Positions 43,719 through 53,293 of a stretch of 64,000 nucleotides of DNA are shown in pieces. Each line of letters begins with the position of its first letter. Positions within the stretch are counted from its first letter, which is position 1. The stretch spans positions 39,000 through 102,999 of the forward strand of contig NZ_JXKD01000007.1 in the NCBI RefSeq assembly GCF_001885765.1. Reading direction: 5' to 3'. A program made the position numbers and the translations under genes. Below the pieces are notes generated by a model, which saw only the letters and a list, made by a program, of their open reading frames with translations, was not told where the DNA came from and ran no database searches. This DNA comes from Enterococcus aquimarinus (GTDB taxonomy: Bacteria > Bacillota > Bacilli > Lactobacillales > Enterococcaceae).

Positions 43719-44294
43719 ATGTCAAAAGCAGATGCAAAAAATGTATCAACCGCAAAACCAAAGGTGGGCGGAGCGATTTTTACGGCACCACTTGGAACGA
43801 CTTTACCAACCGATGCGACAACCGCGTTAAACGTGGCTTTTAAGGGTTTAGGCTACGTGTCAGAAGACGGCCTTACAAACAGCAATAGTGTATCAACCGA
43901 AACTATCAAAGCATGGGGTGGTCAAGTCGTTGATGTCGTGGAAACAGAAAAAGAAGATACGTTTAAATACAAATTAATCGAATCATTAAACGTGGAAGTG
44001 TTGAAAGAAGTGTACGGACCAGATAATGTAACCGGAACGCTTGAAACAGGGATTGAAATTAAATCCAATAGCAAAGAACTTGAAGCGCATGTTTTAGTTG
44101 TAGATATGGTCTTAAAGAATGATACGTTTAAACGGATTGTTATTCCGAACGCTAAAGTTTCAGAAGTCGGGGAAATTTCTTATCTTAAAGGCGAGGCAAT
44201 TGGATACGAAACGACTATCACGGCCATTATGGATGCAGACGAAAATACGCATTACGAATATATTAAACAAGTTGTTGCTGGAGGTGGCGATTAA
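43719..44294 (+). CDS. Major tail (tube) protein
   Basis: A 191-residue tail tube protein: N-terminal [21 protein letters not shown] and [12 protein letters not shown] are hallmarks of the phi13-type tube proteins of Firmicute siphoviruses. AGGAGGG precedes the ATG. There is no extra Ig-like domain at the C-terminus. Confidence 0.88.
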   Translation: MSKADAKNVSTAKPKVGGAIFTAPLGTTLPTDATTALNVAFKGLGYVSEDGLTNSNSVSTETIKAWGGQVVDVVETEKEDTFKYKLIESLNVEVLKEVYGPDNVTGTLETGIEIKSNSKELEAHVLVVDMVLKNDTFKRIVIPNAKVSEVGEISYLKGEAIGYETTITAIMDADENTHYEYIKQVVAGGGD

Positions 44295-44563
44295 TGTTGC
44301 AAGGGAAAACAAAATCAGGTTTTGAATTTACACTAGACGAAGAACGTCTTGACAACTACGAACTACTCGAAGCTTTAGGAGAATTAGAAGAAAATGTTTA
44401 TCAGTTGCCGAGAATCATCAAACTTCTTTTGGGCAAAGAACAAGAAAAAGCGTTGAAAGAACACTTGAAAACCGAAAAAGGGATTGTTCCTTCAAAAATA
44501 ATGGAAGCCGAATTGAAAGAAATTTTCGAGTCAGTTCCAACTTTAAATTTAAAAAACTCATAA
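44294..44563 (+). CDS. Tail assembly chaperone, short form (gpG analogue)
   Basis: An 89-residue protein, acidic and helical, between tube and tape measure genes. It is the counterpart of lambda gpG. Near its end the heptamer A-AAA-AAC (44551-44557) is in the correct phase for -1 slippage into the downstream frame at 44575, which would create the longer gpGT-type chaperone. Confidence 0.82.
   Translation: MLQGKTKSGFEFTLDEERLDNYELLEALGELEENVYQLPRIIKLLLGKEQEKALKEHLKTEKGIVPSKIMEAELKEIFESVPTLNLKNS
44551..44557 (+). promoter_or_regulatory. Programmed -1 ribosomal frameshift site AAAAAAC
   Basis: The zero frame reads TTA-AAA-AAC-TCA-TAA. Slipping back one base on A-AAA-AAC continues CTC-ATA-ACC-CTC-TCT-AGG-ATG with no stop, straight into the 44575 frame. 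The fused protein would have about 220 residues. A strong downstream stimulatory structure was not identified by eye. Confidence 0.82.
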
Positions 44564-44574
44564 CCCTCTCTAGG

Positions 44575-44955
44575 ATGATAGCAATCGACGAGGACGCACT
44601 GATTTGTGACCTTGCTGAAATTTATCACATATACGACTATAAACAGTTACCTCCCTCGAAGGTAGCTGTTTTTTCGATTGGTTTGAAAGAAGAGTCCAGA
44701 ATCAAGATGGCCATGAGCAACCAAAGAGTGCCACTCAATACGTTGTTGCTTGCTGGAATCAGTGATCACTTGGCAACGGCGAATTGGCTGAATTCAAAAG
44801 AAGGCCAAGAAGGTACTAATAGACCAGAATCAATCTTGATGAAATTATTGGAAATCGAACCAGCAGAAAAAGAAAATGTAGCATTTGAATCTGGAGAGGA
44901 TTTTGAAAGGACAAGAAATGAAATGCTCGAAGAAATGAAAAGAGGTGAGAATTAA
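44575..44955 (+). CDS. Tail assembly chaperone, frameshift extension (gpT analogue, DUF5361-like)
   Basis: A 126-codon frame that has no good ribosome binding site before its first ATG and is linked to the upstream chaperone by the -1 slippery site, so it is probably made mainly as the C-terminal half of the fusion. The T-domain in lambda binds the tape measure protein. The last base of its stop is shared with the tape-measure ATG (TAATGG). Confidence 0.8.
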   Translation: MIAIDEDALICDLAEIYHIYDYKQLPPSKVAVFSIGLKEESRIKMAMSNQRVPLNTLLLAGISDHLATANWLNSKEGQEGTNRPESILMKLLEIEPAEKENVAFESGEDFERTRNEMLEEMKRGEN

Positions 44956-47471
44956 TGGCTACTGAAATCGCACAAGCATACGTCCAGATACTACCATCAG
45001 CAAGAGGATTTTCCGATGCAATTAAAGGAGAGATTGATCCCGGAGCCGAAGCGGCCGGAAAAAGTGCCGGTTCAAAAATAGGTACTGGAATTAAACTTGC
45101 AGCAGCAGCCGCAGTTGCAGCCGCTGGAGTGGCGCTCGGCAAAGTCATCTCATCTTCTTTAGCTGAGGGCGCGAATTTACAACAATCCATTGGCGGTATC
45201 GAGACACTTTTTAAAGGCAGTGCCAATAAAGTTATCGATTATGCAAACATTGCTTACAAAACGGCAGGGTTATCAGCTAACGATTACATGGAAAGCGTGA
45301 CTGGATTTAGTGCTAGTTTACTCCAATCAATGGGCGGAGATACGGCTAAAGCAGCCGAAACAGCCAACATGGCTTTAATCGATATGTCCGATAATGCGAA
45401 TAAGATGGGTTCAAGCATGGAGAGTATTCAAAATGCTTATCAAGGATTCGCGAAACAAAACTACACCATGCTCGACAACTTAAAACTTGGGTACGGAGGA
45501 ACTAAAGAAGAAATGGGTCGCTTACTAGCCGACGCTACAAAATTAACTGGTGTGGAATATGACATCAGTAATTTAGCGGACGTTTACGACGCAATCCATG
45601 CGGTACAGCAAGAACTCGGAATTACTGGAACAACGGCTAAAGAATCAGCGGAAACATTCAGTGGATCACTAGCATCAATGAAAGCTTCATTTTCTAACGT
45701 GTTAGGCGGTCTTTCACTTGGTCAAGATATTCAACCGGCTTTAAATGCGTTAGCAGACACCACCGCAACATTCTTTTTCGGCAACTTTATCCCAATGGTA
45801 AAAAATATCTTACAAGCATTACCTGGCGCAATCGTCACATTCTTTCAAGCGGCCGCTCCACAATTTATTGCTGGAGGTAAAGCGTTGCTTGAAAGTTTAG
45901 GTGTCGGAATCGGCGAAGGGACTTCTGGAATATTTGCAAAAGTCCAAGGAGTAGTTCAACCGATTTTGTCATCTTTTAAAACGGCATTTGGTCAATTGCC
46001 AGCATTGTTTCAAACGGTGGTTGGTGCAGTAACGCCGATCATCGGGTCCATAGCGACGGCTTTTACAAAATTAGACTTTAGCGGAATCGCTGCAGTCATT
46101 TCAAAAATTATTCCAGCGGTGACCAACGGTTTTAGTGTCATGATGGCTATCGTTAGCCCGGCGATTGATACCGTGATTAATTCCGTCGTCAATTTGTGGA
46201 ATACCTTGCAACCTTTGCTATCAATTTTAGCTGATGCTTTGATGCCAGTTTTTCAAGTGGTCGGGGCGTTCTTAGGTGGCGTGTTTAAAGGTGTATTGCT
46301 TGGACTATCCTCAACATTTGACACAGTGACTACTGTCATTAGTTATCTCACGCCAGTCGTGGCTTGGTTAGTTGATGCGTTTAAAGCATGCGTTCCAGCG
46401 CTCACAAAAGTCGCGGAGTGGGTCGGACTTGTCATTGGTTATTTTGGTAACTTAGGTGGAGCCGGTACCTCACTCAAATCGCTATTAACAAGCGCTTGGA
46501 CTAACATCAAATCTATGATTTCGATTGCTGGTGCTGGAATTGGCTCAGTGATCAATGTGATTAAGTCCATTTTCAGTAGTTTGGGTAGTTCGGGTGGTGT
46601 GCTTAAAAATATCTTATCCGTGGCATGGAACGGCATTAAATCAGCGATTTCGCTTGTCGGTTCTGGGATTTCAGCCATCATAAGTGGAATCAAATCTGTA
46701 TTTTCCGGACTTGGTAGCTCCGGTGGAATTTTAAGAAATACATTAAGCGGTGCTTGGAATGGCATCAAATCCGTAATATCCGCAGTCGGAAACGGCATAA
46801 AAAGTGTTATCAACGCTATCAAATCAGTGTTTAGCAGTTTAGGCAGTGCAGGGAATTCCGTGCGTTCCGCTATTTCATCCGCTTTTAATGGCATGAGAAG
46901 TGTCGTTTCAAGCGTAGCTGGAAGCATCAGCGGAATCATCGGGAATATCAAAAATGTATTTTCAAGCCTTAGAAATATCAATATTTCGGGTGCGGGTTCC
47001 GCGATTATGAATGGGTTCCTGGGCGGATTGAAATCAGCTTACAGCGGAGTACAAAACTTTGTCAGTGGTATCGCTGGTTGGATTAAGAACAACAAAGGCC
47101 CAATCGAATACGATAGAAAGCTATTGATCCCGGCAGGTAATGCCATTATGGAAGGTTTCGATTATGCTTTAATCGATAAGTTTAAAGACGTACAAAAAAC
47201 AGTTGGTGGGATGACAGGTGCTTTGTTTGATGCGGTTAGCGTAAATACACCAACGCTAGAAGCAACAAGTAACGTCGTGTCCGGAATGACAGTTAATCAA
47301 GCGCGGTCACAAGAGTTAAGTAGCAATAACAATGACGTGTTGCAATTGCTACGAGAATTAAAAAACCTAACAATCGTGTTAGATGATGGCACTGTTGTTG
47401 GAAAATTAGGTCCACAATTTAATCAATATTTTGGTAACGAGGCAACTTTAGATAGGAGGTATGGCAGATGA
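44955..47471 (+). CDS. Phage tail tape measure protein
   Basis: An 838-residue protein setting tail length. N-terminal AYVQILPSARGFSDAIKGEI, then a hydrophobic Ala-rich helix (about residues 48-65), an amphipathic middle with several membrane-like helices, and about 3.5 tandem 43-residue repeats (residues about 511-675; SAWNGIKS and SVFSSLGSSG recur). The C-terminal GPIEYDRKLLIPAG segment is conserved in this type. At about 0.15 nm per residue a tail near 125 nm is expected. No lytic or peptidase domain is seen. Confidence 0.93.
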   Translation: MATEIAQAYVQILPSARGFSDAIKGEIDPGAEAAGKSAGSKIGTGIKLAAAAAVAAAGVALGKVISSSLAEGANLQQSIGGIETLFKGSANKVIDYANIAYKTAGLSANDYMESVTGFSASLLQSMGGDTAKAAETANMALIDMSDNANKMGSSMESIQNAYQGFAKQNYTMLDNLKLGYGGTKEEMGRLLADATKLTGVEYDISNLADVYDAIHAVQQELGITGTTAKESAETFSGSLASMKASFSNVLGGLSLGQDIQPALNALADTTATFFFGNFIPMVKNILQALPGAIVTFFQAAAPQFIAGGKALLESLGVGIGEGTSGIFAKVQGVVQPILSSFKTAFGQLPALFQTVVGAVTPIIGSIATAFTKLDFSGIAAVISKIIPAVTNGFSVMMAIVSPAIDTVINSVVNLWNTLQPLLSILADALMPVFQVVGAFLGGVFKGVLLGLSSTFDTVTTVISYLTPVVAWLVDAFKACVPALTKVAEWVGLVIGYFGNLGGAGTSLKSLLTSAWTNIKSMISIAGAGIGSVINVIKSIFSSLGSSGGVLKNILSVAWNGIKSAISLVGSGISAIISGIKSVFSGLGSSGGILRNTLSGAWNGIKSVISAVGNGIKSVINAIKSVFSSLGSAGNSVRSAISSAFNGMRSVVSSVAGSISGIIGNIKNVFSSLRNINISGAGSAIMNGFLGGLKSAYSGVQNFVSGIAGWIKNNKGPIEYDRKLLIPAGNAIMEGFDYALIDKFKDVQKTVGGMTGALFDAVSVNTPTLEATSNVVSGMTVNQARSQELSSNNNDVLQLLRELKNLTIVLDDGTVVGKLGPQFNQYFGNEATLDRRYGR
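46485..46985 (+). repeat. Tandem 129-bp coding repeats in the tape measure gene
   Basis: Three complete 43-codon units start at about 46485, 46614 and 46743, with a partial fourth from 46872. They share the pattern (L/I)SxAWNGIKS ... IKSVFSxLGSSG. Unit number may vary between related phages and alter tail length. Confidence 0.8.
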
Positions 47472-48172
47472 GCGGATTTAGCATAAACGGTAAACATATT
47501 AATGACGTGTTCCCGACTTTAAAATTGGTTGAACGCTCTACGCCACCTCCTAACGAATTGCCGATTAAAGAATCAGTTGTAGGTATGCAAGGCGATTATG
47601 ATTTCACGATTGCTTTGTTTGGCGAAAGGTTATTCGATAACCGAGAATTGACCTATGTGTTTAATGGGAAAGAAACAAACGAAATCATGAGGAATATGAA
47701 TCGTAGAATGTTAGAAAATTGGTTGCTAAGTGGTAGCTATATGCCGTTGTACGATGATAAAGAACCTTTTTATTATTACTTGGCAAGGTGCGTTAGTGTG
47801 ACGCTGGGGAATGACAACGGGATAGCAAAAACACCGTACACTATCAAATTTGACGCGTATCCATTTAAGATTAAAATCGCCGAAGAAAATTCGTTGAAGT
47901 GGGATGATTATGACATTACGGATTATTATCAACCACATATTTTTTCAATTAGTGGTTCAAAAATTATGAAAATCATGAACATTGGCAGTGCAGGCGTTGC
48001 ACCAAAAATCACACTAAACGCTCCAATGACAATTCAAAAAAATAATCTTGTTTTTAATCTATCGGCAGGATCATACACCGTTGATGATTTTCGCTTTGAA
48101 GTTGGTATGAACACTTTTACAGTGACCGGAAATGGAACGATTGCCTTTGAATGGCGTAAGGAAGTGATTTGA
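47468..48172 (+). CDS. Distal tail protein (Dit)
   Basis: A 234-residue protein starting in the tape-measure stop. It shows the Dit pattern of an N-terminal belt domain (SFSINGKHINDVFPTLKLVERS-like opening, then GDYDFTIALFGERLFDNRE) and a C-terminal galectin-like domain. A hexamer of Dit forms the hub to which Tal and receptor-binding proteins attach. Confidence 0.85.
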   Translation: MSGFSINGKHINDVFPTLKLVERSTPPPNELPIKESVVGMQGDYDFTIALFGERLFDNRELTYVFNGKETNEIMRNMNRRMLENWLLSGSYMPLYDDKEPFYYYLARCVSVTLGNDNGIAKTPYTIKFDAYPFKIKIAEENSLKWDDYDITDYYQPHIFSISGSKIMKIMNIGSAGVAPKITLNAPMTIQKNNLVFNLSAGSYTVDDFRFEVGMNTFTVTGNGTIAFEWRKEVI

Positions 48173-48173
48173 T

Positions 48174-49745
48174 ATGTATCGCGTGACAATCCACAGCGGA
48201 ATAAATGATGTTAACGGCACAGTGATTCATTCGCCTTACGTCAGCGGTCAAAAATTAACAGCTGGAAGTATCAAGCAAGTTATTGATGGTATTGACTCCA
48301 TGAGTTTTGAAATTAATTTGCGTAATGCTGGGTGGGGTGTCATTAAACCGTTAACCACACTCATCAAAGTGATAAACGTTAAAACGGGAATCGTTGAGTT
48401 TGATGGCCGTATTTTAAAACCAAAACAAAGTATGTCAAGTGGTGGGGATTTCGCAACGCAGTACGATTGCGAATCTGTCTTAGCTTATCTTTTGGACTCG
48501 TCTCAACGTCATGGCGAATATCGCAATATGACAATCGCCCAATTTTTACAAGTGATTTTAAATAATCACAATGCACAAGTCGAGTCTCACAAACGGTTTA
48601 AACTTGGGCAAGTGACGGTCACAAACTCAACGGATAACGTTTATCGCTATCTGGGTTACGAAAATACGTATGACACCATCAAAGATAAGTTGTTAAATCG
48701 ATTGGGTGGTTACCTGGTCGTGAGACGAGAATCAGACGGCCTGTACCTCGATTACTTAGCTGAGATTGGCAAAACGTCTGCTACTGAAATTAAATTGAGG
48801 CGAAATTTAAAAGATATGTCAAGAGAGATTGACCCAACTGAGGTTGTCACAAGATTGGTGCCCTTAGGTGCTGAAATTCAAAGCGAGGACGAAACAGCCA
48901 CTGATGCAAGTAAGGCTAGAGTTAACATCAAATCTGTTAACAATAATCTCGATTATCTTGACGATGTTAGATTGATTGCAGAATTTGGGATTATTGAAAA
49001 GTCGGTTGTCTTTAATGATGTCAATCAACCCAATATTTTAAAAACACGTGGACAACAATATTTAACCGCTCAAAAAACCGCACGTAATAGTTTCGATTTA
49101 ACTTTTTTAGATTTGAGCTTAAATAACTTAGATCCCGAAAGTGTCAATCGTGGCGACAAGTACAACGTGTATAATCCGATTTTCGGAATCAACGAAACAC
49201 TGCAAGTTATCCAAAAAGAAATTAACATTGTCAATCCGCTTGATGTCAAAGCGAATTTTGGCGATAAGTTTAAGACGTTGACCCAATATCAAAACGAATT
49301 GAATAAAGGAATGAGCCGATACGAGGATTTAGAAAAGTCGGTGTCCAATCAAATTCAAACGATTGGTGCTTTGAAAACTCAGATAGATAACGTATCACAA
49401 AGCGTTGCTGATATTAATACAGAAATTAACGAGTCGGATATTCCGGGGTTAGTCGAAGCTATCGCGGATTTAAACGATGTTGTGGATCAGTTAAATATTG
49501 CCATTGGGAATATTCCAAACTATACACCAGCAACACAAACAAAAGACGGCTTGATGTCCTCGATTGATAAAACGAAATTAGATGAAATTCAACTTGCAAC
49601 AGGCACCACTAACGGACTATTGGCCAAAGAGGATAAGCAAAAATTAAACCGAATTACCGCAAACACTAGTATCGATTTAGACCAATTTATGTTGGACTTT
49701 TTAGCGTTAAAAGAAGTCGTTGAAAATATGCAACCACAGGAGTGA
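48174..49745 (+). CDS. Tail-associated protein (Tal / prophage endopeptidase tail)
   Basis: A 523-residue tail-tip protein with the gp27-like hub in residues 1-380 (INDVNGTVIHSPYVSGQ, EVVTRLVPLGAE) of the prophage tail endopeptidase family, then a helical linker (about 395-450) and a short C-terminal domain with TKDGLMSSIDKTKLDEI repeats usual in phage fibres. No separate lysozyme or peptidase module is attached. It follows Dit by 1 bp. Confidence 0.82.
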   Translation: MYRVTIHSGINDVNGTVIHSPYVSGQKLTAGSIKQVIDGIDSMSFEINLRNAGWGVIKPLTTLIKVINVKTGIVEFDGRILKPKQSMSSGGDFATQYDCESVLAYLLDSSQRHGEYRNMTIAQFLQVILNNHNAQVESHKRFKLGQVTVTNSTDNVYRYLGYENTYDTIKDKLLNRLGGYLVVRRESDGLYLDYLAEIGKTSATEIKLRRNLKDMSREIDPTEVVTRLVPLGAEIQSEDETATDASKARVNIKSVNNNLDYLDDVRLIAEFGIIEKSVVFNDVNQPNILKTRGQQYLTAQKTARNSFDLTFLDLSLNNLDPESVNRGDKYNVYNPIFGINETLQVIQKEINIVNPLDVKANFGDKFKTLTQYQNELNKGMSRYEDLEKSVSNQIQTIGALKTQIDNVSQSVADINTEINESDIPGLVEAIADLNDVVDQLNIAIGNIPNYTPATQTKDGLMSSIDKTKLDEIQLATGTTNGLLAKEDKQKLNRITANTSIDLDQFMLDFLALKEVVENMQPQE

Positions 49746-49751
49746 TAGAAA

Positions 49752-51503
49752 TTGACAGAATCAACAAGTGAGTACAAAAAACGAATTGAAGAAATAAAGC
49801 AAAGTATTGAAAATGAGCCTTATATGGCGAAAATGCGTGAAGATATCGCAGAAGGAATTTCCAAAACAGGGATTAGACAAGCTACTGTCGAAGAACAATT
49901 TCAAGCCGTCATAGACGAAACAACAGGCAAAGACGTGATTAGCGCTCCAGAAGTTATTGTGGCACGTGATGGGGCGCAGACGCTTGGGGAGAGGCTGGAT
50001 AGCGAGAAGGCTGAGGTTAGCGCGCAATTGGCACAAAAGGCGAGCAAAGACGAACTGAACGCACTAGGTGAATTGAAGTTTTCTGGCGAATATAACACTT
50101 TATCAGATTTGCAGAACGCTTATCCGACAGGTTCGGAAGGTGTCTTTCTAGTTATTGCTGACGGCTTTGTCTACCGTTGGGATGGAAGCACATGGATTCA
50201 AACGGTCAAATTCCAAAGTGACGGAATCGCGGATAACTCGGTAACACCGGACAAGGTTTACAAAGATGCTGTATCTGTACTGAGTGAAGATTTATCCGAA
50301 GGCAATCTTATAGTTGGGAAGTATGTCATTAATGGTGGGGAGAATACTTATCAAGAAGGAATATTGCATGGCGTGACTGATTATATACCAGTGTATGCAG
50401 GTGAAACTATTAAATATTGGGCATATACTACAAGGAGTAATGATATTGGCGCTCTTTATGATGTAGACAAGGTATATACGGAACTATTAAACCCTCCTGA
50501 TACAGCGCCGGGCGATGCTGAAATAATTATACCGTCAGATGGTTTTATTCGAGTTAACTTCAATAATGGTCAACTTGACCAATTTTATGTGAGACGAGTA
50601 ATCGATTCGTTTGCACTAGAATGGCTAGAATTGAAGAAGAGTAATTTTTCTAATTATTCAGTTGAATTATCCGTCTTGGCACAAGAAGTGCTAGATGAAA
50701 TAAATAAACCAGCAGACACTTTGGCTGATGGTGTTGTCACTTTACCTAAATTATCTCAGTCGGTTCTTGATTTTATAGCGCAACCAACGTCAGACCCATA
50801 TAATCCTTTTGATGATTTAACATCAACTTTTGTTGGCGACAGTATTACGCAAGGCGTTGGAACAACATCAATCGAAAAAAGGTACTCACGGGTAATTGCT
50901 GCAACTCTATCAATGGCGACACCGCAAACACTAGGCACAAGTGGTTCAACGATTGCTAAAAGAGTCGATGAAACAATTAAATCTTTTGTGACAAGAGTGT
51001 GCGATGAAAATCAGATTACATCCGGACAAGATTTTATTTTCAATTTTGGCGGATTAAACGATTTTGCAAATGATATTCCTTTAACTAGTATGAACGAGTC
51101 ATTGGAGTATTATGTGACAAATGGTTCGTGGAATGAATATGAGTTTTTTGGTTCTTTGCATCGGATTATTACGTATATCAGAGATAACCACCCATTGTCT
51201 AACTTAATCTTTATAACTCCAATACATTACGAAAAGGAAAACAACCATCCAAATCAAACGCAAGGGTTGAAGCTACTTGATTATGTTAAAGCAATACGCG
51301 AAGTGTGTGAGTATTATGGTGTACCAATCATTGATTTGTTCGCAGATTTGCCTTTAGATCCTAAAAATGCAACACACAAAGCGGTGTATACAAGAGGTGG
51401 AAATGGAGAACCGGACGGTACACATCCAAGTGATGCTGGGAACGATTTGATTGCCCGAAAGGTAATTAACTATCTTAAGTACCAATATGTTATAACTAGT
51501 TGA
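49752..51503 (+). CDS. Tail fibre/receptor-binding protein with SGNH esterase domain
   Basis: A 583-residue protein. Residues 1-110 form a coiled-coil adaptor, 110-160 a small beta unit with a GDGFVYRWDGSTW-like motif, 165-345 a beta-rich middle, and 355-580 an SGNH/GDSL hydrolase. The catalytic Ser364 is in VGDSITQG, block III is GGLNDF (Asn436), and the Asp-His pair is in DGTHPSDAGN near the C-terminus. Such a domain can remove acetyl groups from wall teichoic acid or capsule during adsorption. TTG start with AGGAG upstream. Confidence 0.85.
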   Translation: MTESTSEYKKRIEEIKQSIENEPYMAKMREDIAEGISKTGIRQATVEEQFQAVIDETTGKDVISAPEVIVARDGAQTLGERLDSEKAEVSAQLAQKASKDELNALGELKFSGEYNTLSDLQNAYPTGSEGVFLVIADGFVYRWDGSTWIQTVKFQSDGIADNSVTPDKVYKDAVSVLSEDLSEGNLIVGKYVINGGENTYQEGILHGVTDYIPVYAGETIKYWAYTTRSNDIGALYDVDKVYTELLNPPDTAPGDAEIIIPSDGFIRVNFNNGQLDQFYVRRVIDSFALEWLELKKSNFSNYSVELSVLAQEVLDEINKPADTLADGVVTLPKLSQSVLDFIAQPTSDPYNPFDDLTSTFVGDSITQGVGTTSIEKRYSRVIAATLSMATPQTLGTSGSTIAKRVDETIKSFVTRVCDENQITSGQDFIFNFGGLNDFANDIPLTSMNESLEYYVTNGSWNEYEFFGSLHRIITYIRDNHPLSNLIFITPIHYEKENNHPNQTQGLKLLDYVKAIREVCEYYGVPIIDLFADLPLDPKNATHKAVYTRGGNGEPDGTHPSDAGNDLIARKVINYLKYQYVITS

Positions 51504-51543
51504 AGCAAACTGTGCGATAAAACGAAATATGGTAACGAAAGTA

Positions 51544-51568
51544 AAAGAGTGGCGCACGCGTTGCTCTT
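51544..51568 (+). terminator. Possible terminator between tail and lysis genes
   Basis: An AAAGAG / CTCTTT inverted repeat with GC-rich loop (GTGGCGCACGCG) lies in the 83-bp gap before the lysis genes. The T run is short, so it may be weak. Confidence 0.4.
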
Positions 51569-51586
51569 TAATTCAGGAGGGTAGCT

Positions 51587-51853
51587 ATGCACTTAATAAA
51601 AGAATGGTGGTTTCTAATCGCCTTTACCATCGGCATATTTGGCGGACTATACAAAATGTCGCAAACACTAAATGAGACACTGTTAAAATTAAAATTCGAA
51701 ATCACACGATTAAGCGAGAGTTTAACAGACTCGAAAAATGACCGCGTGAGGTTGCATTCACGTATTGACGACACGGAAAAAGAAATTGATGGGCATGAGA
51801 CGCGCATTGCAGTGCTTGAGGATTGGCGAAGTGAAAGAGTTGGCAAAAGCTAG
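51587..51853 (+). CDS. Small membrane protein with coiled coil (lysis module)
   Basis: An 88-residue protein with one N-terminal membrane segment (residues 7-24) and a long charged coiled coil (about 28-80). This XhlA-like layout is common just before holins in Gram-positive phages. AGGAGGG precedes the ATG. It may help the holin assemble. Confidence 0.75.
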   Translation: MHLIKEWWFLIAFTIGIFGGLYKMSQTLNETLLKLKFEITRLSESLTDSKNDRVRLHSRIDDTEKEIDGHETRIAVLEDWRSERVGKS

Positions 51854-51889
51854 CTCTTTTTTTAATACGAAAAAACAGGAGGCTTTAAC

Positions 51890-52210
51890 ATGAATGAAAT
51901 TTTAATAGCAACACCAATTATCGGAGCAGTAATTTTGGCATCTACACAAATGATTAAACAAGTGGTGAGAGATAATAAATGGTTGCCAATCGTCAATGTT
52001 TTGGTGGGTATCGGCATTGGCGTTGTTTACGCGTTAACTATCGTTAATGGCGAAGTGGCGGTTTATGCTTGGGCGGGTGCTATTAGCGGACTTGGTGCCG
52101 GTGGGTTTTACGACTTGCAAGCAAATATTAAAGGGTTAAACAACCAGCGCAAGTCTACCAATTTAATTGAGCAAGGCAAAGGCGAACAGGACGCACAAGG
52201 AGGCGAATAA
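51890..52210 (+). CDS. Holin
   Basis: A 106-residue protein with two to three membrane segments (residues about 5-20, 34-54 and 58-78) and a polar Lys/Gln/Gly-rich tail, next to the amidase gene. It resembles A118/LL-H-type holins, which open the membrane so the endolysin can reach the wall. AGGAGG precedes the ATG. Confidence 0.83.
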   Translation: MNEILIATPIIGAVILASTQMIKQVVRDNKWLPIVNVLVGIGIGVVYALTIVNGEVAVYAWAGAISGLGAGGFYDLQANIKGLNNQRKSTNLIEQGKGEQDAQGGE

Positions 52211-52211
52211 C

Positions 52212-53246
52212 ATGGCTACTCACTTGATTGTATACGGTCACGGCGCTGGGGATCCTGGCGCTGTTGGCAATGGAACAAATGAGCGTGATTTCAACCGCAA
52301 AGTATTACATCCTCATATTAAAAAGTGGGCGGATAAATCAAAGCATACTTTTGCGTTTTACGACATCACAGGCAACAAAGACTTGTACAAAGACACTGCA
52401 AACGGTTGGGGCATATACGGCATGACAGCGAAGCGGTATGCCTCGATTACTGAAATCCATGAAGACGCAGCAAGTTCTAGCGCCACCGGTGGGCACGTTA
52501 TCATTAATAAGGCTTTTAAGCCCGATAGCAACGACTTAGGCTTGGCTGGTATAATCAATCGAATTGTTGGTTGGTGGGGGAGCGCTAAGAGTTCTAAGGG
52601 CATTAGCTACCGCGACAATCTATTAAACCTAAACGTGTGCAAGATTAGAGGTATTAATTACCGCTTGATGGAGTTAGGCTTTATCACTAACAAGAGCGAC
52701 ATGGACAAGATCAAAGCAAACCTGGATGCATGCGCGCGTGGTATTATCGAGGGTATCACAGGAGAAACATTAACAGTGACAGTCACGCCACCGGCTAACT
52801 CTTTTAACATCAAAAACTATCACACTACGAAGTTCGCGATGATTAAGTTAATCAAAGACGATTACGCCTATAAAGAGGTATCATTAAAAACTAAAGTCGG
52901 TGCTATCGTCAAGAAAGGCACAGTCCTGACAGTAGTAGGCATTGAGTACAGCGGACAATATCCGCGCTTTAAGCTTAAATCAGGCTTGTATATTACTACT
53001 CGTAAAGATACAGTCGAGGAGTACAAACAACCTGTTGCAACAGGTTATCCACTACGTAAAGTAGGCGATACGGTCACGGTTAAAAAGACAGCAACAAGCT
53101 ATCAGACAGGTCAAAAAATGGCTAGTTTTGTCAAAGGTAGCAAGTACAAAATTAAGCAAGTTAAAAACGTGAGTCAATCAAACTCTAAACGCGCTTACTT
53201 ATTGGATAATATTGATAGTTGGGTGTTAGAGCAAGACGTACAATAA
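52212..53246 (+). CDS. Endolysin: N-acetylmuramoyl-L-alanine amidase (Amidase_3) with C-terminal wall-binding repeats
   Basis: A 344-residue endolysin. Residues 1-185 are an Amidase_3 domain with zinc ligands His10 (YGHGAGDPG) and Glu24 (NERDFN), a further His in ITEIHEDA, and the catalytic Glu in MELGFITN. Residues about 195-345 hold two SH3-like wall-binding repeats (about 200-270 and 280-344). The same layout is known in enterococcal phage lysins. No signal peptide, so holin-dependent. GGAGGCG selects ATG 52212. Confidence 0.92.
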   Translation: MATHLIVYGHGAGDPGAVGNGTNERDFNRKVLHPHIKKWADKSKHTFAFYDITGNKDLYKDTANGWGIYGMTAKRYASITEIHEDAASSSATGGHVIINKAFKPDSNDLGLAGIINRIVGWWGSAKSSKGISYRDNLLNLNVCKIRGINYRLMELGFITNKSDMDKIKANLDACARGIIEGITGETLTVTVTPPANSFNIKNYHTTKFAMIKLIKDDYAYKEVSLKTKVGAIVKKGTVLTVVGIEYSGQYPRFKLKSGLYITTRKDTVEEYKQPVATGYPLRKVGDTVTVKKTATSYQTGQKMASFVKGSKYKIKQVKNVSQSNSKRAYLLDNIDSWVLEQDVQ

Positions 53247-53286
53247 AAAAAGCCGGTCGTCCTTAATTGGATTGACCGGCTTTTTT
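53245..53286. terminator. Strong terminator after the endolysin gene
   Basis: AAAAAGCCGGTC pairs with GACCGGCTTTTTT. It ends the late transcript and also faces the convergent accessory gene. Confidence 0.9.
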
Positions 53287-53293
53287 ACTTTGT

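Noticed and set aside
46439..46981. Leftward 180-codon frame inside the tape measure gene
   Set aside because: The reading frame mirrors the repetitive tape-measure codons. Its Pro/Leu/Ile-rich translation and lack of a start signal show a shadow frame.
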